Assembly (NCBI RefSeq): GCF_000600295.1
Contig: NZ_JEMG01000001.1
Coordinates: 715,920 to 779,919 of the forward strand
DNA: 64,000 nucleotides
Source of the DNA: Hylemonella gracilis str. Niagara R
GTDB taxonomy: Bacteria; Pseudomonadota; Gammaproteobacteria; Burkholderiales; Burkholderiaceae_C
Direction of reading: 5' to 3'
Shown: positions 19,029 to 28,749 of the stretch, piece after piece
Layout: the number at the start of each line of letters is the position of its first letter
Position numbering within the stretch: the stretch's first letter is position 1
Notes under the pieces: model-generated
The model's input: only the letters and a program-made list of their open reading frames with translations
What the model was told of the DNA's origin: nothing
The model's database searches: none
Made by a program: the position numbers and the translations under genes

Positions 19029-19910
19029 TCAGTGCGATGTGCTTTCCAGGGTGTAGGCCGCGTTACGGTCCTGCCCCAACAGCTCGACCAGCTGTGGCAA
19101 GGTCGCTTTCAGGGCCGCTTGCAGGGTGTGGGGCGGGTTGACGATGAACATGCCGCTCGCGGGAAGACCCGTGGCGTCCTTCCCGGACTTGACGGTGAGC
19201 GTTGCATGGAGCCAGGGTTTGCCGGCCTGGTTGCTCAGGGTACGCAGGCGGCGGGGCAGTTCATGCGCCTCGGGGCGCGGGATGATGGGGTGCCAGATCG
19301 CATAACAACCCGTGGCGAAGCGTTTCAGCGCCTCAGCGAGCAGACCGGCGACGCGCGCATAGTCGGTCTTGATTTCGTAGCTTGGGTCGCACAGCAGCAG
19401 GGCACGCCGCGAGGGCGGGGGCAGGAACTTGGGGACGCAACCGAAACCGTCTTCCCGCAGCACGGCGATCTGCCGGTCCGCGTCCAATTGAGCGATGTTG
19501 GCCGCCAGGGCCTTGCCGTCCGTGGGGTGCAGTTCAAAGAGCTTGAGCCGGTCCTGTTCACGCAGCAGGCGATGGAGGATGAAGGGCGAACCCGGGTAGA
19601 CCTTGGGCGTGGAGGATTGGGCGTAGGCGGCACCCGGGTTGAACGCGACAATCAAGGACAGGTAGTCCTGCAAAAGTTCAGGCAGAGAGTGGGCGCCAAC
19701 ATCCATGAGCTTGGCAATCCCAAAGGCGGCCTCACCGCTGGTCTGGGCGTAGTCGCCGTCCAGTCGGTACAGGCCCGCGCCGGCATGGGTGTCGATGACG
19801 GTGAGTGCCGTGTCTTTTTGCGTGAGATGCCGCGTGATCGCGATCAGTGTGCTGTGTTTGAGGACATCGGCATGGTTGCCGGCATGGAAGGCGTGGCGGT
19901 AGCTGAACAT
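19029..19910 (-). CDS. rlmJ: 23S rRNA (adenine2030-N6)-methyltransferase
   Basis: About 293 residues. The start M-F-S-Y-R-H-A-F-H-A-G-N-H-A-D-V-L-K-H closely matches RlmJ, so ATG 19910 is preferred over the in-frame ATG at 19916. D-T-H-A-G-A-G-L-Y is the SAM-binding region. The catalytic motif reads D-P-S-Y-E where E. coli has D-P-P-Y-E, a Ser for Pro change in the amino-methyltransferase motif IV. It modifies A2030 of 23S rRNA. It is divergent from the rplM-rpsI operon. Confidence 0.92.
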   Translation of the reverse strand: MFSYRHAFHAGNHADVLKHSTLIAITRHLTQKDTALTVIDTHAGAGLYRLDGDYAQTSGEAAFGIAKLMDVGAHSLPELLQDYLSLIVAFNPGAAYAQSSTPKVYPGSPFILHRLLREQDRLKLFELHPTDGKALAANIAQLDADRQIAVLREDGFGCVPKFLPPPSRRALLLCDPSYEIKTDYARVAGLLAEALKRFATGCYAIWHPIIPRPEAHELPRRLRTLSNQAGKPWLHATLTVKSGKDATGLPASGMFIVNPPHTLQAALKATLPQLVELLGQDRNAAYTLESTSH

Positions 19911-19949
19911 GGCCATCCGATGTTAACTGCCCGGCGGGCAAGGAATTTG

Positions 19950-19955
19950 TATAAT
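19950..19955 (+). promoter_or_regulatory. candidate -10 box of rplM-rpsI
   Basis: A consensus TATAAT in the divergent region, about 190 bp before rplM; no clear -35. It implies a leader of roughly 180 nt, in which ribosomal-protein autoregulation is possible but not shown. Confidence 0.45.
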
Positions 19956-20146
19956 GGCAGGCTTCGCAGCGCTTTTGTGGCTCCGCGGCGAAGACGGTCA
20001 AGGCAACGCCTGATTCAGCAATATCTGCGCACGCAGACATTCGTGCGTCGCCTTGGCTTTGATATCACCACCTAAGAGGCCCCCTCAAGAGGAGCACCGA
20101 CCGTGGAAAAGAGCCCGCCAAACCATCCTCTGGAAAGAGAAAACTC

Positions 20147-20575
20147 ATGACTACGTTCAGCGCCAAGCCCGCTGACGTGAAGCACGAGTGGTTTGTGATT
20201 GACGCCACCGATAAGGTGCTCGGACGTGTCGCCAGCGAAGTGGCACTCCGTCTGCGCGGCAAACACAAGGCCATCTACACGCCTCACGTCGATACCGGTG
20301 ATTTCATTGTCGTCATCAACGCAGCCCGTCTGCGCGTGACGGGCAACAAGTCGCTCGACAAGATCTATTACCGCCACTCGGGTTACCCGGGCGGCATCAC
20401 CGCCACCAGCTTCCGCGACTCGCAGGCCAAGCATCCCGGCCGCGCGCTGGAGAAGGCCGTCAAGGGCATGCTGCCCAAGGGCCCGCTGGGCTACGCCATG
20501 ATCAAGAAGCTCAAGGTCTACGGCGGCGCCGAGCATCCGCACAGCGCGCAGCAACCCAAGCCGCTGGCCATCTGA
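20147..20575 (+). CDS. rplM: 50S ribosomal protein L13
   Basis: 142 residues, standard length for L13, an early-assembly large-subunit protein. Motifs are [38 protein letters not shown] and a C-terminal [15 protein letters not shown] is GGAAAGAG upstream of ATG 20147. rpsI follows after 11 bp, as in most bacteria. Confidence 0.97.
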   Translation: MTTFSAKPADVKHEWFVIDATDKVLGRVASEVALRLRGKHKAIYTPHVDTGDFIVVINAARLRVTGNKSLDKIYYRHSGYPGGITATSFRDSQAKHPGRALEKAVKGMLPKGPLGYAMIKKLKVYGGAEHPHSAQQPKPLAI

Positions 20576-20586
20576 AGGAGTCCGAA

Positions 20587-20979
20587 ATGATTGGTGAATG
20601 GAACAATGGCACGGGCCGTCGCAAGTCCAGCGTCGCGCGCGTGTTCCTGAAGAAGGGCTCCGGCAAGATCACGGTCAATGGCAAGGACATCGCCGAGTAC
20701 TTCGGCCGTGAAACCTCCATCATGATCGCCAAGCAACCGCTGATGCTGACCAACCATGCCGAAACCTTCGACATCCAGGTCAACGTACATGGCGGCGGCG
20801 AGTCCGGACAAGCTGGCGCGACCCGCCACGGCATCACGCGCGCGCTGATCGACTACGACGCGTCGCTCAAGCCCGCGCTGTCGCAAGCCGGTTTCGTGAC
20901 CCGCGACGCCCGCGAAGTGGAGCGTAAGAAGGTCGGTCTGCACTCCGCCCGTCGTCGCAAGCAGTTCAGCAAGCGCTGA
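20587..20979 (+). CDS. rpsI: 30S ribosomal protein S9
   Basis: 130 residues, starting [19 protein letters not shown]. Conserved [26 protein letters not shown] and the basic tail ending R-R-K-Q-F-S-K-R, which contacts P-site tRNA. RBS is GAAGGAG. Co-transcribed with rplM. Confidence 0.97.
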   Translation: MIGEWNNGTGRRKSSVARVFLKKGSGKITVNGKDIAEYFGRETSIMIAKQPLMLTNHAETFDIQVNVHGGGESGQAGATRHGITRALIDYDASLKPALSQAGFVTRDAREVERKKVGLHSARRRKQFSKR

Positions 20980-21143
20980 TTGCGTTCATGCGCTGCCCAT
21001 GCCCCCATCCCTATATGGGGGTTGGTGTGGCAACGTGGAATCGGCATTTCGCCAGGTTGCATCGCAATGGATCAAGCCACCTCCAAGCTGGATGTCGCGC
21101 TTCTTCATGCACGCGTCGTTGACCTGACAAAATGTTGCAATGT

Positions 21144-21178
21144 AAAGGCCGAGCGGGCTTCAATCCGCCGGCCTTTTT
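21144..21178 (+). terminator. rho-independent terminator after rpsI
   Basis: Stem AAAGGCCG then GCGG (one bulged A) pairs with CCGC then CGGCCTTT around an 8-base loop, followed by a T run. A weaker CCCCCAT/ATGGGGG hairpin at 21002-21021 lies just after rpsI. Confidence 0.75.
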
Positions 21179-21207
21179 CTCTGCCTGGCTGCTAGACTTT
21201 TGCCCCT

Positions 21208-21948
21208 ATGCGAATGCGTCTGCTACTTCGGCGTCTGACGGTGAGCGCCCCACGCATGTCCGTGCGCAGTGCGATGCCCTGGCCTGTGCGCTGGGTGATC
21301 ATCGCCGTGACCATGGGCTTTTGCGCGGCAATCGGCCTATGGGCCTTCGAGTTTGGCCGCGACATCGCTGGCATCGAGGGCAGCAGCGTGGGTTACGTGG
21401 AGAAGCTCGAACAGCAGCTCTCCGAGTTGCGACGCCAAGCCCGCACCATGAAAGACGAGCGCGACGAGGCCCTCGCCAAGGCGAACACAGCTTCCATGCT
21501 GATGGCGGCAGAGCAAGCCGCGCAGGCACGCTTGACTGAACTCAACAAGCAGTTGGAAGCGGATAATCAGCGCTTGCGTGATGATTTGGGCTTCTTTGAG
21601 CGCCTCATTCCGACCGAAGGCGGGGGGGAGTCCCTCGCCATCCGTGGCCTGCAGGCCGTGGTGCAGCAGGATGGGCAGGGGCAGCAGGTGAAGTGGCAGG
21701 TGCTGGTGATCCAGCCGCAGAAGAATGCGCGGGAGTTCAGTGGACAGTTGGAAGTGCTGTTCATTGGTGTGCAGTCGGGCCGACCATGGTCGGCGCCCCT
21801 GCCGCAGGGTGCGCAACCGATACGCCTGCGTCAGTATGCGCGGGCAGAGGGCACCTTCCAGTTGCCACCTGACACCGAGATCAGGAGTATCAGCGCCAAG
21901 GTCATGCAAGGCGACGCAGTGCGCGCGGAGCAGTCCGTCAAGTTGTAA
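21208..21948 (+). CDS. membrane-anchored coiled-coil protein (DUF6776-like)
   Basis: 246 residues with one hydrophobic helix near residues 27-47 after a basic N-terminus, then a predicted coiled coil at about 65-135 (V-E-K-L-E-Q-Q-L-S-E-L-R-R-Q-A-R, K-Q-L-E-A-D-N-Q-R-L-R-D-D-L). A beta-rich C-terminal domain ends V-R-A-E-Q-S-V-K-L. This matches the DUF6776 family seen next to bactofilin genes in Betaproteobacteria. Topology suggests a periplasmic or inner-membrane scaffold; function unknown. Confidence 0.75.
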   Translation: MRMRLLLRRLTVSAPRMSVRSAMPWPVRWVIIAVTMGFCAAIGLWAFEFGRDIAGIEGSSVGYVEKLEQQLSELRRQARTMKDERDEALAKANTASMLMAAEQAAQARLTELNKQLEADNQRLRDDLGFFERLIPTEGGGESLAIRGLQAVVQQDGQGQQVKWQVLVIQPQKNAREFSGQLEVLFIGVQSGRPWSAPLPQGAQPIRLRQYARAEGTFQLPPDTEIRSISAKVMQGDAVRAEQSVKL

Positions 21949-22026
21949 TCTGAATTTGCAAGGATGTGCTCGCCGGCCCGCGCGGCAATCGATGCATTCC
22001 GAGGTTCTGTGTAGAAAGTTGTTCCC

Positions 22027-22428
22027 ATGTTCAGCAAGCAAAAACCCCCGGCCATCCGCAGTCTCATCGCGGATGGCAACCACGTTGAAGGTCATGTGCG
22101 TTTTCGCGACGGCCTGCGCGTGGATGGCACCATCGTCGGCGATGTGCGCGCCCGCGAGGAAGACAGCAGCATCCTGGTGATTTCCGAAACTGCGTCCATC
22201 ATTGGTGAGGTGCATGCGGACCATGTGATCGTCAACGGCACGATCAAGGGGCCCGTCTACGCGCGCCTGATGCTGGAGTTGCAACCCAAGGCGCGCATCG
22301 AAGGCGATGTCTTCTACACCGCTCTGGAAATGCACCAAGGTGCCATCATCGCGGGCATGCTGCGTCCGACGCCGTCCATGCTGGAAGACAAACCCGCGCT
22401 CAAGCTCGCCGCCGCTTCAGGCAACTGA
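22027..22428 (+). CDS. bactofilin (polymer-forming cytoskeletal protein)
   Basis: 133 residues. The core is the glycine- and valine-rich beta-helix repeat of bactofilins: I-A-D-G-N-H-V-E-G-H-V, D-G-L-R-V-D-G-T-I-V-G-D-V, A-S-I-I-G-E-V-H-A-D-H-V-I-V-N-G-T-I-K-G. It has short disordered ends, and the N-terminal M-F-S-K-Q-K resembles the membrane-targeting stretch of the family. Bactofilins self-assemble into filaments that position cell-wall enzymes; an M23 endopeptidase gene lies about 3.3 kb downstream. Confidence 0.93.
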   Translation: MFSKQKPPAIRSLIADGNHVEGHVRFRDGLRVDGTIVGDVRAREEDSSILVISETASIIGEVHADHVIVNGTIKGPVYARLMLELQPKARIEGDVFYTALEMHQGAIIAGMLRPTPSMLEDKPALKLAAASGN

Positions 22429-22562
22429 TCCCGCGTCGCAAGGGGGAGCAGGTGAAGGCGTCACTGGCGGTACGGGTTTGTGCTCCGGGCCCAGTGTGTG
22501 ATCATCGTTGGGTGTAGTATCGCCTTCCCAGTCAACGAACATCCTGTTTGAAGGAGTTTGCC

Positions 22563-22940
22563 ATGAGCGCCGTAGCCGAATCCGTCCAAACCGCAGCCGT
22601 GAGCGAGATGCCCGCGCCCATACTCTTCACCGACAGCGCGGCGGCCAAGGTGGCTGACCTGATCGCCGAGGAAGGCAATCCGGATCTGAAACTGCGCGTC
22701 TTCGTGCAAGGCGGTGGGTGCTCCGGCTTTCAGTATGGCTTTACCTTCGACGAGGTGGCCAACGAGGACGACACCACGATGACCAAGAACGGTGTGTCCC
22801 TGCTGATCGATGCGATGAGCTACCAATACCTGCTGGGCGCCGAGATTGACTACAAGGAAGATCTGCAAGGCGCGCAGTTCGTCATCAAGAATCCGAACGC
22901 CACCACCACCTGCGGTTGCGGATCGAGCTTCTCGGTGTAA
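22563..22940 (+). CDS. erpA: iron-sulfur cluster insertion protein
   Basis: 125 residues, RBS GAAGGAG. A-type Fe-S carrier: Cys53 in Q-G-G-G-C-S-G-F, Cys117 and Cys119 in T-C-G-C-G-S-S-F, which together hold the cluster. The long N-terminus before F-T-D-S-A-A-A-K-V and the S-G-F-Q-Y-G-F motif point to ErpA rather than IscA. It delivers clusters to apo-enzymes. A strong terminator follows. Confidence 0.95.
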   Translation: MSAVAESVQTAAVSEMPAPILFTDSAAAKVADLIAEEGNPDLKLRVFVQGGGCSGFQYGFTFDEVANEDDTTMTKNGVSLLIDAMSYQYLLGAEIDYKEDLQGAQFVIKNPNATTTCGCGSSFSV

Positions 22941-22969
22941 GCCTCGACGGCCGTTGATTCGCCAAGCAG

Positions 22970-22990
22970 GCCACCTTCGGGTGGCTTTTT
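22970..22990 (+). terminator. rho-independent terminator after erpA
   Basis: GCCACC-TTCG-GGTGGC hairpin with a stable UUCG loop followed by five T, 30 bases after the erpA stop. Confidence 0.9.
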
Positions 22991-23039
22991 GCTGTCCGCC
23001 GCGTGGCCGCCGGCTTCCTTTCCTGGTCTTGATCTCTCC

Positions 23040-24479
23040 ATGAACGCAACACACACCGCCGCTGCGCCCTCGGAAGGTGAGCTGCGCGCTTTGCTGTGGC
23101 TGGTGGCGGTGGGGTTTTTCATGCAGACGCTGGATGCGACCATCGTCAACACGGCCTTGCCCGCCATGGCGCGCAGCTTGGGCGAAAGCCCCTTGCGCAT
23201 GCAGTCCGTGATCGTGGCCTATTCGCTGACCATGGCCATGCTGATCCCGGCATCGGGCTGGCTGGCGGACCGTTTCGGCGTGCGTCCCGTGTTCCTGGGC
23301 GCCATCGCGCTGTTTTCCGCCGGCTCTCTGCTGTGCGCGACGGCCGACAGCCTGGGCTTGCTGGTGGCCGCGCGCGTGCTGCAGGGGCTGGGCGGCGCTT
23401 TGTTGCTGCCCGTGGGTCGGCTCGCGGTACTCAAGACGTTTCCGCGCGAGCGCTTTCTGCAAGCCATGAGCTTCGTCGCCATACCCGGACTCATCGGTCC
23501 GCTGCTCGGCCCTTCGCTGGGTGGCTGGATCGTCGAGGTCGCGACCTGGCATTGGATCTTCCTGATCAATCTGCCCGTGGGTCTGATTGGGGGGCTGGCC
23601 ACCCTGCGCTACATGCCCGTTTTGCGAGAGGCCACCTTGGCCCGCTTCGATTTGACCGGCTACCTGCTGCTGGCCTTCGGCATGGTGACGATCTCCCTCG
23701 CGCTGGACGGCCTGTCGGGTCTGGGCTTGCGCCAAGCCAGCGTGCTGGTGCTGATGATCTTCGGTCTGGCCAGCCTCGCCGCGTACTGGATGCACGCGCT
23801 GCGGCGCCCTGATCCGCTGTTCTCCCCCCGTTTGTTCGGCGTGGCGTCCCTGCGCATCGGCCTGCTGGGCAATCTGTTCTCACGCCTGGGTAGTGCGTGC
23901 ATGCCCTTGATGATTCCGCTGCTGATGCAGGTCACCCTGGGCTACTCGCCGCTGCACGCAGGCTTGATGATGCTGCCTGTCACCCTGGCCAGCATGTCCA
24001 TGAAACGTCCCGGAACCTGGCTGATCACCCGCTTCGGCTACCGCCGCGTGCTGGTGCTCAACACCTTGTTGGTTGGGCTGGCCACCGCCAGTTTTGCCTT
24101 GACCGCCTTGGACCAGCCCTTGTGGCTGCGCATCGCGCAGCTCATGGTCTTCGGCGCCGTCAACTCCGTCCAGTTCACGGCCATGAACACGCTCACGCTC
24201 AAGGACCTCGGCCCGGCGATGGCGAGCAGCGGCAACAGCCTGTTGTCCATGGTCCAGATGCTGGCCATGGGCATGGGCGTGGCGGCCGCGGGGGCGGTGC
24301 TGGCTGCCTTCACCGCCTATTTCGGGAATGTGGAAGCCGCAGCCGCGCTGCCGGCCTTCCGTGGCACCTTCATCTGCATGGGCCTGATCACCATCGCATC
24401 TGCCGCAATCTTCTGGCAGTTGTCGGGTGCCGAGGCCGCCGCAACGCGCAAGCAGGACCCTGCGGCCGAGCTGGAGTAG
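23040..24479 (+). CDS. MFS drug-efflux transporter, DHA2 (14-TM) type
   Basis: 479 residues. TM1 carries L-D-A-T-I-V-N-T-A-L-P, the DHA2 motif D1, then G-W-L-A-D-R-F-G-V-R (motif A), R-V-L-Q-G-L-G-G-A (motif B) and G-P-L-L-G-P-S-L-G-G-W-I-V (antiporter motif C). Length fits 14 helices, as in MdtD/EmrB exporters that use the proton gradient. Cargo is unknown. It sits between erpA and anmK with its own start just past the erpA terminator. Confidence 0.9.
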   Translation: MNATHTAAAPSEGELRALLWLVAVGFFMQTLDATIVNTALPAMARSLGESPLRMQSVIVAYSLTMAMLIPASGWLADRFGVRPVFLGAIALFSAGSLLCATADSLGLLVAARVLQGLGGALLLPVGRLAVLKTFPRERFLQAMSFVAIPGLIGPLLGPSLGGWIVEVATWHWIFLINLPVGLIGGLATLRYMPVLREATLARFDLTGYLLLAFGMVTISLALDGLSGLGLRQASVLVLMIFGLASLAAYWMHALRRPDPLFSPRLFGVASLRIGLLGNLFSRLGSACMPLMIPLLMQVTLGYSPLHAGLMMLPVTLASMSMKRPGTWLITRFGYRRVLVLNTLLVGLATASFALTALDQPLWLRIAQLMVFGAVNSVQFTAMNTLTLKDLGPAMASSGNSLLSMVQMLAMGMGVAAAGAVLAAFTAYFGNVEAAAALPAFRGTFICMGLITIASAAIFWQLSGAEAAATRKQDPAAELE

Positions 24480-24536
24480 GCGCACGCGCCCAGTGCGCAG
24501 CCCAGTGGCTCAATGGCCTCGGCCTCGCCCACGACC

Positions 24537-25679
24537 TCAGACCGGATAAATGGCGCCCAGCACGCGCGCTTGACGCGCGCCGGTGACGCGGGTCAGGTTG
24601 CCTGTTTCGCCCGCCAGGCATTGACGCGCCAGCCAGGCAAAGGCGGCAGCCTCCACCTGCAGCGGTGGCAGACCCGCAGCGTCGGTGCTGCTCACTGTCA
24701 TGCCGGGCAGGTGGGTGCGCAGGCCTTGCATCAGTGTGTCGTTGAGCGCGCCGCCGCCGCAGACGTACAGGGTGCGGCAGGTCGGCGCGTGACGCAGCAG
24801 GTCCGTGGCACAGCTGAGCGCCGTCAGTTCGGTCAACGTGGCCTGCACATCCACGGGCGTGACTTGGAGGTGCGGTGCCAGCTTTGCCTGAAGCCAATGC
24901 GAATGGAACAGGTCGCGGCCTGTGCTTTTGGGCGGCGACTGCTGGAAGTAGGGTTCATCCAGCAGGTCCCGCAACAGCGCGGCGTTCACCTGGCCGCTCG
25001 CTGCCCAGCGTCCCCCGGCGTCATAGGGCTCGCCCTGATGCAACTGGCACCAGGCATCGAGCAGGGCGTTGCCGGGGCCGCAGTCGAACCCGCCCACGGC
25101 CTCGCCTTGCAGCAGGCTGAGGTTGGCCATGCCGCCGATGTTGAGCACCGCCACGGACTCGCCAGTGCCGATGCCGCGCCCGAAGACTGCCTGGTGAAAG
25201 GCCGGCACCAGTGGCGCGCCCTGCCCGCCTGCGGCCACGTCGCGGCTGCGGAAGTCCGCCACCACGGTGATGCCCGTGAGTTCGACCAGTAGAGCCGGGT
25301 TGTTGAGCTGCAGCGTGTAGCCAGTGCCGCCAGCACCTTCATGCCGGGGGCCGGGTTGATGCCGCACGGTTTGACCGTGCGCCCCGATGGCGCGCACGGC
25401 CTCGCGCGCCACGCCCGTTGCCCGAAGCAGGTCGTCCACCACGGCGGCGTAGATCCGCACCAGTGCATTCGCCGCCAGCGCCGCGCGGTGCAATTCGTCA
25501 CGTCCGTCCGGGGTATTCAGCGCCAGCAGCTCGGCAGCCAGCGTGTCAGGCAAGGGACGGGCCGCATGGCTCAGCACGCGCACCGGGGCCGTTCCGGCAT
25601 CGGCCTGGATTTGCGCCAGCACGCCGTCCACGCCGTCGAGCGAAGTGCCCGACATCAGGCCGATGAAAAGAGGAGGCAT
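24537..25679 (-). CDS. anmK: anhydro-N-acetylmuramic acid kinase
   Basis: 380 residues. Starts M-P-P-L-F-I-G-L-M-S-G-T-S-L-D-G-V-D-G-V-L, the AnmK ATP-binding signature. G-A-H-G-Q-T-V-R-H, N-I-G-G-M-A-N and F-D-C-G-P-G-N follow, and C-G-G-G-A-L-N-D sits in the last quarter. It phosphorylates and opens anhydroMurNAc to MurNAc-6-P in cell-wall recycling. Lies 22 bp after the M23 peptidase gene on the same strand, so the two envelope genes are probably an operon. Confidence 0.95.
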   Translation of the reverse strand: MPPLFIGLMSGTSLDGVDGVLAQIQADAGTAPVRVLSHAARPLPDTLAAELLALNTPDGRDELHRAALAANALVRIYAAVVDDLLRATGVAREAVRAIGAHGQTVRHQPGPRHEGAGGTGYTLQLNNPALLVELTGITVVADFRSRDVAAGGQGAPLVPAFHQAVFGRGIGTGESVAVLNIGGMANLSLLQGEAVGGFDCGPGNALLDAWCQLHQGEPYDAGGRWAASGQVNAALLRDLLDEPYFQQSPPKSTGRDLFHSHWLQAKLAPHLQVTPVDVQATLTELTALSCATDLLRHAPTCRTLYVCGGGALNDTLMQGLRTHLPGMTVSSTDAAGLPPLQVEAAAFAWLARQCLAGETGNLTRVTGARQARVLGAIYPV

Positions 25680-25701
25680 GTTCAGAAGAACGCTGGCCGG
25701 T

Positions 25702-27213
25702 TCAACGCGAGGCGAGCAGCTGGGCCGAGGCCAGTTGCAGTCGCGCCTGATGGGCGAGTTGGTTGAAGGCGGGTCGGTTCGCAGCGGAAACCGGCGGAGC
25801 CGCCTCGCTGCGGCGCACGATCAGCAAGGGATTCTGATGCCGGCCGTTGATGCGGAACTCGTAGTGCAGATGGGGACCCGTGGCCCAACCGGTGGCGCCG
25901 CTGGCCGCCAGGGTCTTACCCTGTTCTATGCGCTGGCCGTGCCGCACGAGTATGCGGCTCAGATGGGCGTACAGGGTCTGGTGGCCGTTGCGGTGCCGCA
26001 GGATCACGACCTTGCCGTAGCCACCCTTCTCGCCCGCGAACTCCACCACCCCGTCGCCGACGGCGCGCACCGGCGTGCCGATGGGGGCCGCGTAGTCCAC
26101 ACCCAGGTGCGCACGCCAGGTCTTGAGGATGGGGTGAAAACGCATGCGAAAGCCGCTGGTGACGCGCGAGAAGGCCAGCGGTGAAGCCAGATAGGCGCGC
26201 TTGAGGCTTTGGCCGTCCAGGTTGTAGTACCCGCTGCGTCCCGTGGTCTGGGTGGGCTGGCCCACTACCAGGGGCACGGGTTGGTCCGCGTTCGGTTCGG
26301 TGAACCAGACGGCCTGGTAGGACTTGCCCGCGTTGATGAATTCGGCGCTCAGCACCCGACCCGCGCGCAGCGGTTCGCCGTCGCCTTCCAGCATTTCGTA
26401 GACCACGGCGTAACGGTCACCCTGACGCAAATCGCTGTGAAAATCGATGTCGGCCGAAAAAATCTCCGCCAATTGAACGGCCACCGCGTCGGGTATGCCG
26501 GCCTGGTCGGTCGAGGCGAAGAGCGAGCTGTCAATCACCCCGCTGGCCATGCGCAGCGAGGCCGTCAGCATGGCCTTTTCCATGCGGGAGCTGAAACCGT
26601 CGTCCGTGCGCTCGATGATCAGGCGCTCGAAGCTGCCATCGTCGCTGGGGCTCCAGCGGGCGGTGAGCTTGAGCAAGGTATTGCGTTCGGTGGCTTCCAC
26701 GCTCAGTAGCCGTCCCGTGCGCCCCAGTAGATGGCGGTGCGTCAGGATGTCCCGCTTCAAAAAACCTGCAGCTTGCGGGTCATGGATGCCCAGGCGGTAC
26801 AGCAGGCCTTCGGCCGTGTCTTGTGCGCGGGAGAGTTCGGATCGGTAGAGGCTGAAGCGGTAGCCGGTGTCCAGTTCGGAAGGTTGGGTGCTCGTCCGAT
26901 CAACCGGGGCCAGGGGCGAGGACGCCTCCGGCGCGGCGAAGGGTGAAATGAAAGGCAGGGCCTGGACTTCCGCGCGCACTTCCTGCACGGGGAGTCGGGC
27001 CGGATCAGGGGCGAATGACACCACCACGGCCGCCACCGCATACGCGCCAGCGCCCAGGCCGATGCTGACCAGCCCCAGACCCAGCAGCAGGGGCCGCAGA
27101 TCGTGCCGCACGCGCCTGCGCAAGCGGCGCGCCTTCAGCCGCGCGTGGATGCGCAGGGTCCGGAGCAGTCCTTGCAGCGGGGATGGCGCGGCGGATGGGG
27201 AAACAGAAGTCAT
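25702..27213 (-). CDS. M23-family zinc metallopeptidase, membrane-anchored
   Basis: 503 residues from M-T-S-V-S at 27213. A basic N-terminus and one transmembrane helix (about residues 43-65) anchor it; a long periplasmic region (OapA/peptidoglycan-binding-like, with R-Q-G-D-R-Y-A-V-V-Y-E) precedes the M23 domain near residues 375-475. Zinc motifs are H-L-G-V-D-Y (H-x3-D) and H-L-H-Y-E (H-x-H), with G-V-V-E-F-A-G before them. It should cut peptidoglycan cross-bridges. Proteins of this architecture (MepM/NlpD type) act in wall growth or cell separation. Confidence 0.92.
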   Translation of the reverse strand: MTSVSPSAAPSPLQGLLRTLRIHARLKARRLRRRVRHDLRPLLLGLGLVSIGLGAGAYAVAAVVVSFAPDPARLPVQEVRAEVQALPFISPFAAPEASSPLAPVDRTSTQPSELDTGYRFSLYRSELSRAQDTAEGLLYRLGIHDPQAAGFLKRDILTHRHLLGRTGRLLSVEATERNTLLKLTARWSPSDDGSFERLIIERTDDGFSSRMEKAMLTASLRMASGVIDSSLFASTDQAGIPDAVAVQLAEIFSADIDFHSDLRQGDRYAVVYEMLEGDGEPLRAGRVLSAEFINAGKSYQAVWFTEPNADQPVPLVVGQPTQTTGRSGYYNLDGQSLKRAYLASPLAFSRVTSGFRMRFHPILKTWRAHLGVDYAAPIGTPVRAVGDGVVEFAGEKGGYGKVVILRHRNGHQTLYAHLSRILVRHGQRIEQGKTLAASGATGWATGPHLHYEFRINGRHQNPLLIVRRSEAAPPVSAANRPAFNQLAHQARLQLASAQLLASR

Positions 27214-27442
27214 CGGAGGCAGAGCGGCGGAGCAGCCAAAAAAAAGGGGCACGAAGGTTCAAGCAAGCGGTGGGCCAGTCCTGCCGTGTCAGCGAACGGT
27301 CACGGCGGAAACGAACGGTGGCGGCACGTAAAATCAGCCGCTTGTCCAGTTTTGCGCGCCCTCAGGTCTGCCCGGAGCGCCCCGTTGAGGCGCGCGATGA
27401 GTGTATATCGACCCCTCAGAGCCGGGGTGTAGAAAATTCCCT

Positions 27443-28690
27443 ATGAACACATCTTCTCCCGCCGCTCCTTTCCCCGTTACCGATCGCGTGCGTGAGGCGC
27501 TGGCCGTGACCCGGCGCGGCTGCGAGGAGTTGATACCTGAGGATGACTGGATCAAGAAGCTGGCCCGCTCGGAGGCCACGCATACCCCGCTGCGCATCAA
27601 GCTTGGCCTGGACCCCACCGCGCCCGACATCCACCTGGGCCACACCGTGGTGCTCAACAAACTGCGCCAACTCCAGGACCTGGGGCACCAGGTGATCTTT
27701 CTGATCGGGGATTTCACCAGCCTGATCGGCGATCCGTCGGGCCGCAACAGCACGCGCCCGCCGCTCACGTCCGAGCAGATCAAGGCCAATGCCGAGACCT
27801 ATTACAAGCAGGCCAGCCTGGTGCTGGACCCGCAACGCACCGAGATCCGCTACAACAGCGAGTGGTGCCTGCCCCTGGGCAGCATGGGCATGATCCAGCT
27901 CGCCGCCAAGTACACCGTGGCGCGCATGATGGAGCGCGACGACTTCACCAAGCGCTACCAGGCCGGCACGCCCATCAGCGTGCATGAGTTCCTGTATCCG
28001 CTGATGCAGGGCTACGACTCGGTGGCCCTCAAGGCCGACCTGGAGCTCGGCGGCACCGACCAGAAGTTCAACCTGCTCATGGGCCGCCACTTGCAGCAGG
28101 AACATGGGCAGGAGCCGCAGTGCATCTTGACCATGCCGCTGTTGGTCGGCCTGGATGGCGTGGACAAGATGTCCAAGAGCAAGCACAACTACATCGGCAT
28201 CAGCGAGGACGCCAACACCATGTATGCCAAGGTGCTGTCCATCAGCGACGTGCTGATGTGGGACTGGTACACGTTGCTGAGTTTCAAGTCCCTGGCCGAG
28301 ATCGCCGCGCTGAAACAGGATGTCGAAGCCGGCCGTAACCCCAAGGACGCCAAGGTGATGCTGGCCAAGGAAATCACCACGCGTTTCCACGGCGTACAGG
28401 CAGCCGAAGCCGCGGAGCAGGATTTCATCAACCGCAGCAAGGGCGGCATTCCTGACGAGGTCGAAGAGCAGACCTTGGTCCTGGACGGCGGCGTGGCCGT
28501 GGGCATTGCCGCCTTGCTCAAGCAGGCGGGCCTGGTGGCCTCGTCCGGGGAAGGCAATCGCCTCATCGACGGTGGCGGCGTGCGCGTGGACGGCAACACT
28601 GTCAGCGACAAGGGCCTCAAGCTGGGCGCGGGCGTCTACGTGCTGCAGGTCGGCAAGCGCAAGTTCAAGAAGGTCACCGTGAAGGCTTGA
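27443..28690 (+). CDS. tyrS: tyrosyl-tRNA synthetase
   Basis: 415 residues. Class I signatures are H-L-G-H (64-67) in D-I-H-L-G-H-T and K-M-S-K-S near residue 242. A C-terminal S4 domain ends [15 protein letters not shown]. The length and K-M-S-K-S-K-H-N form fit the TyrRS type common in Betaproteobacteria. ATG 27443 starts the conserved sequence; the in-frame ATG at 27401 would add 14 unrelated residues. Confidence 0.96.
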   Translation: MNTSSPAAPFPVTDRVREALAVTRRGCEELIPEDDWIKKLARSEATHTPLRIKLGLDPTAPDIHLGHTVVLNKLRQLQDLGHQVIFLIGDFTSLIGDPSGRNSTRPPLTSEQIKANAETYYKQASLVLDPQRTEIRYNSEWCLPLGSMGMIQLAAKYTVARMMERDDFTKRYQAGTPISVHEFLYPLMQGYDSVALKADLELGGTDQKFNLLMGRHLQQEHGQEPQCILTMPLLVGLDGVDKMSKSKHNYIGISEDANTMYAKVLSISDVLMWDWYTLLSFKSLAEIAALKQDVEAGRNPKDAKVMLAKEITTRFHGVQAAEAAEQDFINRSKGGIPDEVEEQTLVLDGGVAVGIAALLKQAGLVASSGEGNRLIDGGGVRVDGNTVSDKGLKLGAGVYVLQVGKRKFKKVTVKA

Positions 28691-28749
28691 GCCTCGGCCT
28701 CGCGTGCGGACACGGACACGCAGGCCCATGCAACGCAAACACAAGGCAA

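Noticed and set aside
21119-21178. TTGACC/TGTAAA promoter with terminator as attenuator for the gene at 21208
   Set aside because: The start of transcription would fall inside the hairpin, so it cannot attenuate; best read as a plain terminator.
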